Positions 43,913 through 53,101 of a DNA stretch of 64,000 nt are shown here, one piece after another. Made by a program: the position numbers and the translations under genes. The DNA lies in assembly GCF_044810985.1 (NCBI RefSeq), contig NZ_CP085242.1, forward strand, positions 2,418,001 to 2,482,000, written 5' to 3'. Below the pieces are notes generated by a model that saw only the letters and a program-made list of their open reading frames with translations, was not told where the DNA came from and did not search any database. The DNA comes from Marinospirillum sp031581385 (GTDB taxonomy: Bacteria; Pseudomonadota; Gammaproteobacteria; Pseudomonadales; Halomonadaceae). Position 1 is the first letter of the stretch. Each line of letters begins with the position of its first letter.

Positions 43913-45076
43913 ATGAGCAATGACTTTTCCACACCCCTGAACCGCAAGGGAACCGCCAGTCTGAAATGGCAGCGCTATGAAGATCAGGATGTGATCCCCA
44001 TGTGGGTGGCGGATATGGATCTGCCTGCACCTGCTGCCGTTCAGAAAGCCCTGCAGCAGGCAGTGGAGCGCGGTGCTCTGGGCTATGGTGAAGTGCCTCA
44101 GGGGCTGGTGGAGGCTTTTCTGGACTGGTGTCAGCAGCAATATGGCTGGCAGCCCGAAGCGGAATGGCTGGTCTGGCTGCCGGGTGTGGTGCCCGGCTTC
44201 AACCTGGCCGTGGAAGCCCTCACCGATTCGCAGGATCAGCTGCTGATTCAGACTCCGGTTTACCCGCCCATTCGTGTACTGGGCAAACTGCGGGATCGCC
44301 AAGTGCAGGATGTGCCCCTCAGAGCCCCCGTTCCCGGTGAGAAGCAATGGTCGCTGGAAGTGGATACCCTCGCCATGCAACTGCAACCGAAAACCCGCGC
44401 CCTGCTTTTGTGTAATCCCCAGAACCCCACAGGCCGCATTTATTCGCGTGTGGAACTGGAAGAAATAGCCCGTCTGGCCGAAGACAAGAACCTGCTGGTC
44501 ATCAGTGATGAAATCTGGGCCGATCTGTTGCTGGAAGAAGGAGCAAAACACCTGCCTTATCCGGCACTCAGTGACGCTGCAGCCCAGCATTCCGTAACCC
44601 TGATGGCCCCCAGCAAAACCTTCAATGTCGCCGGGCTTTCCTGTGCCGTGGCGATTATTCCCAACCCTGAGTTGCGTGTTCCTTTTCGCAAGGCCATGCG
44701 CGGCCTGATGCCGGACATGAACTACCTGGGCCTGCTGGCTGCAGAAGCGGCCTGGAAAGAAGGCCATGATTGGCTGCAGGATCTAAAGCAACATCTGAAC
44801 AGTAATTTGGATTTACTGGAAACCTGGCTCAAGGACCCGGCCTACCCCCGACGGCAACTGATTGGCTACTGCCGTCCTCAATCTACTTTTGTCGCCTGGC
44901 TGGATGTCAGCCCACTGGAACTGGACAACCCCTACCAGACCTTCCTGGATGCAGGTGTGGCCCTTTCGCCCGGTGAAGCCTTCGGGGATGATCGTTACCT
45001 GCGCCTGAATTTTGGCTGCCCGGCTGCCCAGTTGCTGGAAGCCTTGCAGTGCATGCATCAGGCGATTAAAGCTTAG
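43913..45076 (+). CDS. MalY/PatB-family PLP enzyme (cystathionine beta-lyase/aminotransferase)
   Basis: A 387-residue fold-type I PLP enzyme. Diagnostic regions are WADMDLPAPAAVQKALQQAV and ALGYGEVP at the N-terminus, LLLCNPQNPTGRIYS, ISDEIWADLLL and the PLP lysine in APSKTFNVAGLSCA. PatB/MalY enzymes cleave cystathionine or related C-S compounds and some also transaminate. It starts 2 bp after the Cache chemoreceptor and overlaps the convergent alternative oxidase gene by 4 bp. Confidence 0.88.
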   Translation: MSNDFSTPLNRKGTASLKWQRYEDQDVIPMWVADMDLPAPAAVQKALQQAVERGALGYGEVPQGLVEAFLDWCQQQYGWQPEAEWLVWLPGVVPGFNLAVEALTDSQDQLLIQTPVYPPIRVLGKLRDRQVQDVPLRAPVPGEKQWSLEVDTLAMQLQPKTRALLLCNPQNPTGRIYSRVELEEIARLAEDKNLLVISDEIWADLLLEEGAKHLPYPALSDAAAQHSVTLMAPSKTFNVAGLSCAVAIIPNPELRVPFRKAMRGLMPDMNYLGLLAAEAAWKEGHDWLQDLKQHLNSNLDLLETWLKDPAYPRRQLIGYCRPQSTFVAWLDVSPLELDNPYQTFLDAGVALSPGEAFGDDRYLRLNFGCPAAQLLEALQCMHQAIKA

Positions 45077-45696
45077 GTGGACTGGTTGAGTTGATTGGCA
45101 AAGTCGTGATTGACGTCTCGGTGTTTCGCTTCGTCAGCACGAACCGCTGAAATCACTTCTCTCAGCCGGGCATCCTCATCCAGTTGCCAGTAGTCGATGG
45201 CAATCCGAGGTGCAGGCACATTCTCATACTGGCCTGCATCCAGCCCCTGCAAATATTCGGTGTAGCTGTAAACCGCTTCTTCCTCAAGATAGCCGACAAA
45301 ACGGTGAGCGGTTTTGGGTGAGAGCAGGTAAAGCAGAAAAAACGCATTGTAGAAAATGCCCTGCACGATCAGAATCAAAAACCTTTCGAAGCGGTTGGGC
45401 TGGGCAATCTGAATGAAGGTCATCAGATGCATCCGTTCATTCTCGGCCTCATCCATCAAGGTTCGAATCCAGTTCCGGTCATCCTGCATTCTTCTGAGTG
45501 CTTTCAAATGCTGAAGGGTTGCGCCCACCATGCCGGGAACCCCGGCAACTGTTTCCAGAACCACAGCCCGGTGACCATAACGACCGGCAAAAAAAGTGTC
45601 CGCGAAAAAGCGTAAAAACCGGGTCAGGCCGTAGGCAAAGCGATCACGAAAGCCCTTGGGTGGAAAATGCTCAAACTGCGCTTTGTCATGATTCAT
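45073..45696 (-). CDS. aox: Alternative oxidase (AOX), di-iron ubiquinol oxidase
   Basis: A 207-residue membrane-associated quinol oxidase that reduces O2 to water without proton pumping. All di-iron ligand motifs are present: LETVAGVPGMVG (E48), AENERMHLMTF (E87, H90), FVGYLEEEAVYSYT (E138/E139) and VRADEAKHRDVNH (E189, H192). Two hydrophobic segments (ILIVQGIFYNAFFLLYLL and the one around the first Glu) lie in the membrane interface. ATG 45696 follows GAGGCAACC. Bacterial AOX is patchy, best known from Novosphingobium and Vibrio; it resists cyanide, sulfide and NO. It is divergent from fetAB and encoded alone. Confidence 0.93.
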   Translation of the reverse strand: MNHDKAQFEHFPPKGFRDRFAYGLTRFLRFFADTFFAGRYGHRAVVLETVAGVPGMVGATLQHLKALRRMQDDRNWIRTLMDEAENERMHLMTFIQIAQPNRFERFLILIVQGIFYNAFFLLYLLSPKTAHRFVGYLEEEAVYSYTEYLQGLDAGQYENVPAPRIAIDYWQLDEDARLREVISAVRADEAKHRDVNHDFANQLNQST

Positions 45697-45780
45697 GGTT
45701 GCCTCATAATTGAATGAACTCTTGCTCGGACACAAAGTGCGGTACAAGGGTTCCTGTTATCCTGCTCAGCGGATGCCTAA

Positions 45781-46392
45781 ATGGAAGCGTTCATACTTGA
45801 TTCCCTGTCAAACCAGTTGCTGCAGTACTGCTCCCTGACCCTGCAGCCCGGTGAAATTGCCTGCGTTTCCGGGATGTCCGGTTCGGGGAAAAGTCTTTTC
45901 TTACGTGCTCTGGCCGATCTCGACCCCCATCAGGGCCAGGTCTGGCTGGGCGATGTGGAACAGCAAAGCCTGCCTGCCCATCAATGGCGACAGCGGGTGA
46001 GAATGGTGCCTGCCGAAAGCCAGTGGTGGTTTGATCGGGTGGATGAACACTTCCCTGATGACTACTCCGCTGCTGAACTGCCGGAGTTGGACTTACCTGA
46101 AGCTGCTATGAGTTGGCAAGTCAGCCGCCTGTCTTCCGGTGAAAAACAGCGTTTGGCTCTGCTGCGTGCTCTGGCCTGGCCACCCCAGGTGTTGTTGCTT
46201 GATGAACCCACCGCCAACCTGGATTCCAGAACCGCTGATAAAGTGGAAGCCTGGTTGCTCAAACATATACGCCTGCAAGCCTGGCCAACCCTCTGGGTTT
46301 CTCACGACCAGCGGCAAATCGACCGGGTTGCGGACCGGCATTTTGTGATCCACGACGGGCAATTACAGGAGGTTGCTCATGGAAGTGATTGA
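45781..46392 (+). CDS. fetA: ABC ATPase of a FetAB-type iron exporter
   Basis: A 203-residue ATPase with Walker A GMSGSGKS, signature LSSGEKQRLALLRAL, Walker B LLLDEPTANLD and the switch histidine in WVSHDQRQIDR. The short length and pairing with a FetB-type permease match E. coli FetA (YbbL), which helps export iron under oxidative stress. It overlaps the permease gene by 14 bp. The start at 45781 directly follows a TAA and lacks an obvious ribosome site. Confidence 0.85.
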   Translation: MEAFILDSLSNQLLQYCSLTLQPGEIACVSGMSGSGKSLFLRALADLDPHQGQVWLGDVEQQSLPAHQWRQRVRMVPAESQWWFDRVDEHFPDDYSAAELPELDLPEAAMSWQVSRLSSGEKQRLALLRALAWPPQVLLLDEPTANLDSRTADKVEAWLLKHIRLQAWPTLWVSHDQRQIDRVADRHFVIHDGQLQEVAHGSD

Positions 46393-47179
46393 ACTCTCCT
46401 GGTGGCAACTCAGCATAGCCGTGGCTCTGGTGTTATTGCTGGCGCTGGTGACCCATTTGAGCCGCCTGGGCCTCACCCGCAATCTGCTGACCGGCGTGCT
46501 GCGCACCATCATCCAGCTGGCTCTGATCGGCCTGGTACTGGAAGCCCTGTTTGCCGTGGGTTCACTGCTCTGGGTCAGTCTGCTGGCCATTACCATGCTG
46601 CTGCTGGCCGGGCGCGAAGTCATGGCACGCCAGAAAAGACGCCTGACGGGTATCTGGGCCTATGGGATCGGCACCCTGTCGATGTTTGTTTCATCTTTTT
46701 CCGTAGCCCTTCTCACCCTGATTATCATTATCGGCCCCGAACCCTGGTACACCCCACAATACGCCATTCCCCTGCTGGGCATGCTGCTGGGCAACACCAT
46801 GACAGGCGTGGCTCTGAGCCTGGATCGCCTGACCGAAATGGCCTGGCAACAACGCCAGGCCATTGAAAACCGCCTGCTGCTGGGGCAAACCTGGCAACAC
46901 GCCCTTGGAGATGTCCGCCGTGAAGCCCTGCGCGCCGGGATGATTCCCAGCATCAACGCCATGGCCGCCGCAGGCATCATCAGCCTGCCCGGCATGATGA
47001 CCGGCCAGATACTCGCAGGCACTGCACCCGCCCTTGCCGTCAAATACCAGATCCTCATCATGCTCATCATCGTACTCGGCACCGGCCTGGGCACTTTGCT
47101 GGCTGTACTGGCTGGAAGCCGCAGGCTTTTTGATCAACGCCAAAGGCTCAGACTGGATCGGATGAAGAAAGTGGGGTGA
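46379..47179 (+). CDS. fetB: FetB-type permease (iron export)
   Basis: A 266-residue inner-membrane protein of the UPF0014/YbbM family with ~6-7 TM segments. Diagnostic regions are GLTRNLLTGVLRTIIQLALI, PLLGMLLGNTMTGVALSLDRL, GMIPSINAMAAAGIISLPGM and MTGQILAGTAPALAVKYQIL. With FetA it lowers cytosolic iron, protecting against peroxide. ATG 46379 is preceded by AGGAGG within the fetA coding sequence, so translation is coupled. Confidence 0.88.
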   Translation: MEVIELSWWQLSIAVALVLLLALVTHLSRLGLTRNLLTGVLRTIIQLALIGLVLEALFAVGSLLWVSLLAITMLLLAGREVMARQKRRLTGIWAYGIGTLSMFVSSFSVALLTLIIIIGPEPWYTPQYAIPLLGMLLGNTMTGVALSLDRLTEMAWQQRQAIENRLLLGQTWQHALGDVRREALRAGMIPSINAMAAAGIISLPGMMTGQILAGTAPALAVKYQILIMLIIVLGTGLGTLLAVLAGSRRLFDQRQRLRLDRMKKVG

Positions 47180-47335
47180 TGGATTGGTGGTTTTCGGGTA
47201 GAAATTGACCTGAGTTAGGGAAACCAGGGAGGGAGTCCGGTAGGTTAGTGAACTGAGTGTCGTTGCCCTTAATATGATGGTGCTGATCGCAGATGGTTAT
47301 AGATACTCAACTTTCTGAAAGAAAAGGGAAAATCA

Positions 47336-47758
47336 ATGCCTCTCCAAATTCATCCAGAACAAGGGACGATCGTTATCTGTGATTTTAAAGGCTTTGTTCC
47401 GCCAGAAATGGTTAAGCGTCGTCCAGCAGTAGTAATATCGCCTCGGCTCAGACGGCGGCAAAGATTGTGCACAGTAATTCCTTTAAGCACCACACCACCG
47501 AACCCCATAGAAGCATATCATCACAAGCTACATGTTGACCCTGTTTTGCCGAGACCCTACAGCGCCCCTTATCACTGGGTGAAAGCCGATATGCTCTATA
47601 CCGTCTCTTTTGATAGGTTGTTTCTTCCGTTTGAGAAAAAAGACGGAGTGGGTAAACGTGTATACGATGTCAGAGTTATAGATAGGGCTGACCTTCTCAA
47701 AATACAGCAATGCATGCTACACGGCATAGGCCTCACTGCATTGACAGATTACCTGTGA
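47336..47758 (+). CDS. PemK/MazF-like toxin without visible antitoxin
   Basis: A 140-residue protein with the PemK/MazF SH3-like barrel pattern: GTIVICDFKGFVPPEMVKRRPAVVIS at the N-terminus, then TVIPLSTTPP and SAPYHWVKADMLYTVSFDRL. MazF/PemK proteins are ribonucleases. No antitoxin frame lies upstream or downstream. Instead a structured, terminator-ended RNA element begins ~30 bp after the stop. AGGGAAAATCA precedes the ATG. It may be a stray from a phage or island, or a chromosomal member with another regulation. Confidence 0.75.
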   Translation: MPLQIHPEQGTIVICDFKGFVPPEMVKRRPAVVISPRLRRRQRLCTVIPLSTTPPNPIEAYHHKLHVDPVLPRPYSAPYHWVKADMLYTVSFDRLFLPFEKKDGVGKRVYDVRVIDRADLLKIQQCMLHGIGLTALTDYL

Positions 47759-47789
47759 TGGCATAATCTTTAAGTGTTCCCGCTCTGCA

Positions 47790-47895
47790 AAAGCATCGGG
47801 CATTAAGTCCACTTCGGTGGCCGCCATACAGCGGAGATTGCAATCCCGTATGGTGTCTTCATAAAGGCTCCGCATTCGTGTGGGGCCTTTTGCTT
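47790..47895 (+). ncRNA. Structured RNA element with intrinsic terminator, possibly C4-antisense-like
   Basis: This non-coding stretch shows several nested hairpins: CCAC-TTCG-GTGG; CCATAC pairing with GTATGG around GATTGCAATC; and a final GGCTCCGCA-TTCG-TGTGGGGCC (47866-47887) followed by TTTTGCTTTT. Two UUCG loops and the compact layout suggest a stable small RNA or regulated leader. It reminds me of the phage C4 antisense RNA family, but I cannot verify that. The terminator alone is well supported. Confidence 0.5.
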
Positions 47896-48033
47896 TTCTG
47901 GATCAGCCAGTAGCATAACCAAACCTTCTATTTGTTCCTGCCAACTGATTTCCGCAAAAATAATCATAAAGTGCTATCGTAAAAGTTGATTGAATCTTCA
48001 CCTGTTCTGTCCATTTAGGGGCTGCAGGCATTG

Positions 48034-49419
48034 ATGGAGATTGTTTTGACGAAACCGATACCCCTGATCCTACCGCTGCTCCTGAGCCTGGCAGTTGTCG
48101 CCGGTTGCAGTGATCCATCATCACTGGCACCACCTTCCGATTCGGGTGTGCTCAAGGTGGTCACCCGCAATGGCTCCACTACCTATTATCTTGATCGTCA
48201 TGAAAACCCCCTTGGCCCAGAGCAGGCTCTGATCAGTGATTATGCAAAAGAGCGAGGCTGGCAGGTGGAGTGGACCATGCTTGAATCCACGCAGCAAGTT
48301 CTGGATGCACTGGAGTCGGGGAGTGCTCATCTGGCAGCGGCAGGTCTGACCCATCTGGATTCACGGGGTGAGCGTTTTGCACAAGGTCCGGCCCACACTG
48401 AAGTTGTCGAGCAGTTGGTGTGTCACCGGGAGTCGCGGCCCCTGCCTCGCCAGCCTGATGAGTTGGCAGATATCGAGATCGTGATCACCGCAGGATCGAG
48501 CTACGCAGAGACGCTAACCACTCTGGCTGCTGAGCATCCTGATATTACTTTCACCGAAGATACGGAGCGAACCACTGAAGTCCTTCTGTCCGCTGTTGCC
48601 GAGCAAAAAGTGGGCTGCACCGTTGCGGACTCCAATATTGTTCAGCTTATGCGTCGCCATTTTCCGCATCTGGAAGTGGCCATGAACCTGACCAGGGGCC
48701 AGAATCTTGGTTGGTATATGCATGAGGACTTCAATGAATTGGCTGAAGATGCTCGTGAGTGGATGAACAGCGTGGCCGGTGACGAATCCATTGGCCGCAT
48801 GGAGAACCGTTATTACGACTATTTCGGTGGCTTTGATTTTGTCGATTTGAGGGCTCTGAGTCGTCGCATTCATGATCGCCTGCCAGGGCTCAAAGAAGAA
48901 TTCATCAAGGCGGAGCAGACGACGGGTATTCCTGCGGATCTGCTTGCTGCCCTGGCCTATCAGGAATCCCACTGGAACCCCCGCGCAGTATCGCCAACAG
49001 GCGTGCGTGGCATCATGATGCTGACCCTTAATACCGCCAAATCTCTGGGTGTTACCAACCGGCTTGATCCAGTGGCCTCCATTGATGGCGGTGCACGCTA
49101 CCTGGCCGACCGACACCGCCGCCTGCCGGACACCATTCCCGAGCCGGATCGTACCTTTCTGGCGCTGGCCAGCTACAATATTGGTCGCGGTCACCTGCTG
49201 GATGCTCGCGCCCTGGCTCGCAGGCTGGGTAAGAACCCGGATTCCTGGCAGGACATGCGGGAAGTTCTGCCGCTGAAAGCGGACAAACGCTACTACCCCA
49301 GCACAAGATACGGCTATGCCCGTGGCTATGAGCCTGTGCACTACGTTCAGCGCATCCGCAATTACCGGGATGTGATCAGCCCGGCCTTTGAAAACCCTCC
49401 ATCTCAAAAATCAAAATAA
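48034..49419 (+). CDS. mltF: Membrane-bound lytic murein transglycosylase F
   Basis: A ~461-residue lipoprotein: the signal peptide ends LAVVAGCSDPS (lipobox). Residues ~35-265 form a periplasmic solute-binding-protein-like domain (LKVVTRNGSTTYYLDRHENP). Residues ~285-450 form an SLT goose-type transglycosylase with the catalytic glutamate in AALAYQESHWNPRAVSPTGV, then GIMMLTLNTAKSLGV and LASYNIGRGHLLDAR. It cleaves peptidoglycan glycan strands, leaving 1,6-anhydro-MurNAc ends, and works in wall turnover. ATG 48034 is preferred; TTG 48031 is adjacent. Confidence 0.93.
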   Translation: MEIVLTKPIPLILPLLLSLAVVAGCSDPSSLAPPSDSGVLKVVTRNGSTTYYLDRHENPLGPEQALISDYAKERGWQVEWTMLESTQQVLDALESGSAHLAAAGLTHLDSRGERFAQGPAHTEVVEQLVCHRESRPLPRQPDELADIEIVITAGSSYAETLTTLAAEHPDITFTEDTERTTEVLLSAVAEQKVGCTVADSNIVQLMRRHFPHLEVAMNLTRGQNLGWYMHEDFNELAEDAREWMNSVAGDESIGRMENRYYDYFGGFDFVDLRALSRRIHDRLPGLKEEFIKAEQTTGIPADLLAALAYQESHWNPRAVSPTGVRGIMMLTLNTAKSLGVTNRLDPVASIDGGARYLADRHRRLPDTIPEPDRTFLALASYNIGRGHLLDARALARRLGKNPDSWQDMREVLPLKADKRYYPSTRYGYARGYEPVHYVQRIRNYRDVISPAFENPPSQKSK

Positions 49420-49469
49420 GTTCCAGAAACCCATTGCTCTTGGCCTCTTGAGCAAAGCCAGTTTCACCA

Positions 49470-50369
49470 TCACTCCGCCACTTCAGCAACCAGAAAATCA
49501 ACCAGAGCCCGCACTTTGGGTACCTGATAGCGGGTTTTCTGGTAAAGCAGGTAAATAGCCATGTCGGGCTGGGTGGTGACTTGTAAGGGGGGTGTCAGTT
49601 CCAGCGGAACTAGTTCTTGACGCTCCAGGTAGGGTTTCAGCACCCAGGCTGGCAACATGAGTATTCCTTCACCATGCACTGCCCGGCTCAGCAGCCATTC
49701 CCCGATATTGGCACTGCCGATGCTGGGTGCGGAAACATTCTGCCAGCGTCCATCCAGTTCACAAATCCACTGGATAGGCCCCTGGGGAGTACGAAAATAC
49801 AGGCCCTTATGCTGCTGCAGCTCTTCAGGATGCTGTGGTGTTCCATAGCGAGCCAGGTAGTCGGGCGCAGCTACCGCGATAAAATCGTTGTTCATCAGTT
49901 TGATGGCAACTACCCGCGCATCAGGCGCATAGCCACCGCGAATAGCAACGTCCACGTCATCCCGATCCAGCACGCTCAGTTCGTCACTCAGGGTTATGTC
50001 GAGTTGTACGTCCGGGTATAGCTGATTAAAGCGCTCCATCAAGGGCAGGAGTATGGCATTTCCAAAACCCACCATTGAGCTGATACGCAATCGGCCCATG
50101 GGTTGGGTGTGGTAAAAGCGGACGGTTTCATCCGTTGCGTTTAGCTGCGCCAGTACTTCGCTGATGTCATGGTAATAACGGCGACCAATTTCAGTCAGCC
50201 GAACGACGCGTGTGGAACGGATCAGCAGGGTGGCCCCCAGGTGCGCCTCAAGATCCGCCACCCGTCGTGACAGTGAAGACGGGGGCACCCGAAAGTGTTC
50301 AGCTGCCTTGGAAAAACTGCTGGTTTCAGCCACTTTCACGAAGTAGCGGATTGCCCGTAACTGATCCAT
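49470..50369 (-). CDS. LysR-family transcriptional regulator
   Basis: A 299-residue regulator. Residues 1-60 form the winged helix-turn-helix (LRAIRYFVKVAETSSFSKAAEHFRVPPSSLSRRVADLE). The C-terminal domain (~90-295) binds an unknown co-inducer (GRLRISSMVGFGNAILLPLM). It is divergent from a zinc-free medium-chain reductase gene, with a clear T-N11-A-type inverted repeat in between, so it most likely controls that gene and itself. Confidence 0.9.
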   Translation of the reverse strand: MDQLRAIRYFVKVAETSSFSKAAEHFRVPPSSLSRRVADLEAHLGATLLIRSTRVVRLTEIGRRYYHDISEVLAQLNATDETVRFYHTQPMGRLRISSMVGFGNAILLPLMERFNQLYPDVQLDITLSDELSVLDRDDVDVAIRGGYAPDARVVAIKLMNNDFIAVAAPDYLARYGTPQHPEELQQHKGLYFRTPQGPIQWICELDGRWQNVSAPSIGSANIGEWLLSRAVHGEGILMLPAWVLKPYLERQELVPLELTPPLQVTTQPDMAIYLLYQKTRYQVPKVRALVDFLVAEVAE

Positions 50370-50387
50370 TTTGTCGTTCTCCGCCCA

Positions 50388-50408
50388 TTATTGTTCTTTC
50401 GACAATAA
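50388..50408. promoter_or_regulatory. Candidate LysR-type binding site
   Basis: TTATTGT (50388-50394) and ACAATAA (50402-50408) form a perfect 7-bp inverted repeat around a 7-bp spacer, which includes the T-N11-A core of LysR sites. It lies 19-39 bp before the LysR start and ~100 bp before the divergent reductase gene. Confidence 0.65.
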
Positions 50409-50508
50409 ATATTGGTCATTTTGATGGTTTTTATCAAGTTTATTTGCCTAATAATGGATAGAAGTAAAACACCTAATACCGCAACCAACTACAGAGTGAG
50501 AAGCAACG

Positions 50509-51504
50509 ATGAACACCTACACTGCAATCAACCTGATCAAGCGCCCTAATGGCTCCCTGGGGCCGGATTTGTTCGAGGTTGTTGAAAAGTCGGTTCCAAC
50601 CCTTGCCGAAGGTGAATTTCTGGTTCGCCAGACGCATATGTCACTGGACCCGGCCATGATCGGCTGGATGTCGCCCGATACCGAGAGTTACGTACCCCCG
50701 GTAGAGCTTGGAACCGTGATGCGCTCTTCCGGCCTGGGTGAGGTGGTTTCTTCGAAACACCCTGATTTTGCCGAGGGAGACCGGGTGATGGGCATGTTTG
50801 GCTGGCAGGAAATGGCGGTTAGCAATGGCCAGGGTGTTAACAAGGTGGATGCTTCACTGCCCGCCGAAATGCTCTTGTCGGTTTTTGCCTTGCCCGGCTT
50901 AACCGCAACCCAGGGTCTTTTCAATATCGGCAAACCCCAGGCCGGTGAAACCCTGGTGGTGTCAGGAGCAGCTGGATCGGTGGGTTCGATTGTCGGGCAA
51001 CTGGGCAAGGCCGATGGCCTGAAGGTGATTGGTGTGGTCGGCAGTGATGAAAAAGCCGACTGGATTGTTAATGAACTGGACTTTGATGCTGCCGTGAATT
51101 ACAAGACCGATGACCTGGGCGCGAAGCTTGACACCCTGGCACCAAACGGCATTGATGTCTATTTTGAAAATACCGGTGGCCCGATACAACACCACGTCTT
51201 TAAGCGGATGAATGCGCATGGCCGTATTGTGGTCTGCGGCATGATTGCCGACTATACCGCCAGTGAACCCAGCCCCGGTCCCAACTGGATGAACATCATC
51301 AGAAAGCGCCTGCTGATTCAGGGCTTCACCATGCCGGATCACCTGCATAAGGCACCGCAATTGCTGGAAAAACTGACTCCCTACGTACAGCAAGGCAAAA
51401 TCAAATACCGCTCTCACACTCTGGAAGGCTTGGAGTCAGCCATGACCGGCCTGAACCTGTTCTTTACCGGTGCTAATGAAGGTAAACTCATCGTTAAATT
51501 GTAA
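50509..51504 (+). CDS. NADPH-dependent medium-chain reductase (CurA/LTB4-dehydrogenase type)
   Basis: A 331-residue zinc-independent MDR enzyme. Family signatures are MSLDPAMIGWMS, GEVVSSKHPDFAEGDRVMG, the NADPH-binding VVSGAAGSVGSIVGQLGK and VYFENTGGPIQHHVFKRM. Such enzymes reduce the C=C bond of alpha,beta-unsaturated carbonyls, detoxifying aldehydes or reducing curcumin-like compounds. It is transcribed away from the LysR gene and probably regulated by it. GTGAGAAGC provides the ribosome site. Confidence 0.88.
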   Translation: MNTYTAINLIKRPNGSLGPDLFEVVEKSVPTLAEGEFLVRQTHMSLDPAMIGWMSPDTESYVPPVELGTVMRSSGLGEVVSSKHPDFAEGDRVMGMFGWQEMAVSNGQGVNKVDASLPAEMLLSVFALPGLTATQGLFNIGKPQAGETLVVSGAAGSVGSIVGQLGKADGLKVIGVVGSDEKADWIVNELDFDAAVNYKTDDLGAKLDTLAPNGIDVYFENTGGPIQHHVFKRMNAHGRIVVCGMIADYTASEPSPGPNWMNIIRKRLLIQGFTMPDHLHKAPQLLEKLTPYVQQGKIKYRSHTLEGLESAMTGLNLFFTGANEGKLIVKL

Positions 51505-51599
51505 ATAATTTGCTTGTTTGTCACTGAAAGCCTGGTTTGCAGTTGATCTTTGAAGTTGCTGAGTGCAGCATAAAAAGAATAAAACGGGCATACAGGTTG

Positions 51600-53069
51600 A
51601 TGATGAAGCAGTCCAATGGAGATTCTGGCGACACTACTGATAGCCGTGCCGGGCCCGAAGGTGTGCCTGGCGGTGACAATGCCTGGCAATGGCTGCTTCT
51701 GGGTGGGCTGTTACTGACACTCTTCTATGTAGTGATTCCGTACGGCCTCCTGGCCAGCAGTGTTTATGTGGCAGCGAGTGTGTTTGCGGCGATTGCTATT
51801 GCCCTTGCTGTGAAGTATCGGCTGCAGCTTGTCCGTCCTTTCGCGTGGGTTTTGATTGCCGGTGCCCTGGGGTTGGCCGCAAGTGGTCATGCTGTCTGGT
51901 ATTGGTTGGATCTGCATGGCCTTGAACCCTTCCCATCATTGGCTGATGTTTTCTACCTTTGTGTTTACCCCTTGTTCATGGTTGCACTCTGGAAGCTCGG
52001 TCATCGCAGTGGCCGAGATGCCGGAGCCCTGAGTGATGCACTTATTGTCGGCGTTGCAGCCGCTGTTCCAGGCTGGGCACTATTGATTGACCCCTACCTG
52101 AATAACCCTGATCTTTCGGCAATACAGCTGTTGGTTTCGGCAGCGTATCCGGTTGCGGATCTGATTTTGCTGCCATTGATTCTTAGGCTTATTTTCCTGC
52201 ATCGGGCCAGAATCACAGCCCATCTTTTCCTGCTCTCGGGCATGTTGGCTTACCTGGTCGCTGACATGCTTTATGCTCACGGGAATTCTGCAGGCTGGTA
52301 TGAGCCGGGTGGAATGACCGATGGCCTGTGGCTGGTGGCCTACGCTTTGATCGTTGCTGCGATCTGGCACCCCTCCGCTTCAGTTGAACCCTACTGTGAT
52401 GTCTCTCAAGTGGAAATGTCGGGTCGACGCCTTGTGGTTCTTGGCACCGCTTCCATGCTGGCCCCGACCGTAATTCTTCTGACCGCTGGTGTTGACGTTG
52501 ATGTCGTTCGCATAGCCGCCATCGGTTCCATTTTATTGTTCCTCTTGGTCATGCATCGCATGGCCGGACTGATGCGGGAGACTCATCGCCAGGCGGATGA
52601 GCTGGAAAAGCTTTCACGTACGGACCCCTTGACGGGAGCCGCCAACCGCCGATATCTGGAAGATGCCCTGGATCGCGAGATATCCCGTGCGCAGCGTCTG
52701 GACTCACCCTTGACTTTGGCCTTTATGGATCTTGACTACTTCAAGCGATTCAATGACACCTACGGGCATGCGGCTGGTGATGAGTTGCTGGAGGAACTGG
52801 TGCGTTTATGGCGTTCTGTTTTGCGCGACTCGGACCTGCTGGCTCGCATAGGCGGGGAGGAGTTTGTGGTGGTATTGCCGGATACCTGCAGCGACGAGGC
52901 ACAAGAGGTGGTGGAACGTATGCGCCAATCTACACCCCGGAAGCAGACCTGTTCAGCAGGTATTGCCAGGTTTGGGCCGGGAGACACTGCAGAGGCGTTT
53001 GTGAAACGGGCGGATCAGGCTATGTACGCAGCCAAGCATGGTGGCCGCAACCGGGTTGTATTAATCTGA
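51600..53069 (+). CDS. Membrane diguanylate cyclase (GGDEF)
   Basis: A 489-residue protein. Residues ~30-320 contain about nine TM segments with no known sensor signature; residues ~330-489 are a GGDEF domain (LEKLSRTDPLTGAANRRYLE, IGGEEFVVVLPD). The active GGEEF motif indicates synthesis of c-di-GMP from two GTP. The RDSD five residues before GGEEF fits the inhibitory I-site RxxD, implying product feedback. ATG 51600 (or 51603) is preferred over the upstream TTG. The multi-TM N-terminus probably senses a membrane or small-molecule signal. Confidence 0.87.
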   Translation: MMKQSNGDSGDTTDSRAGPEGVPGGDNAWQWLLLGGLLLTLFYVVIPYGLLASSVYVAASVFAAIAIALAVKYRLQLVRPFAWVLIAGALGLAASGHAVWYWLDLHGLEPFPSLADVFYLCVYPLFMVALWKLGHRSGRDAGALSDALIVGVAAAVPGWALLIDPYLNNPDLSAIQLLVSAAYPVADLILLPLILRLIFLHRARITAHLFLLSGMLAYLVADMLYAHGNSAGWYEPGGMTDGLWLVAYALIVAAIWHPSASVEPYCDVSQVEMSGRRLVVLGTASMLAPTVILLTAGVDVDVVRIAAIGSILLFLLVMHRMAGLMRETHRQADELEKLSRTDPLTGAANRRYLEDALDREISRAQRLDSPLTLAFMDLDYFKRFNDTYGHAAGDELLEELVRLWRSVLRDSDLLARIGGEEFVVVLPDTCSDEAQEVVERMRQSTPRKQTCSAGIARFGPGDTAEAFVKRADQAMYAAKHGGRNRVVLI

Positions 53070-53101
53070 CGGCACTGATGCTTTAGCGGAGATGGGGTTT
53101 T

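Noticed and set aside
42294..44030. Long leftward open frame (578 codons) opposite the Cache chemoreceptor
   Set aside because: It mirrors a well-supported MCP gene, has low-complexity G/F/N-rich translation and no ribosome site; a codon-bias shadow.
43565..44767. Leftward 400-codon frame opposite the MalY/PatB-type gene
   Set aside because: Overlaps two strong genes and shows no recognisable domain.
45697..45780. NsrR-type NO-responsive operator upstream of the alternative oxidase
   Set aside because: No match to the NsrR palindrome was found in the short intergenic region.
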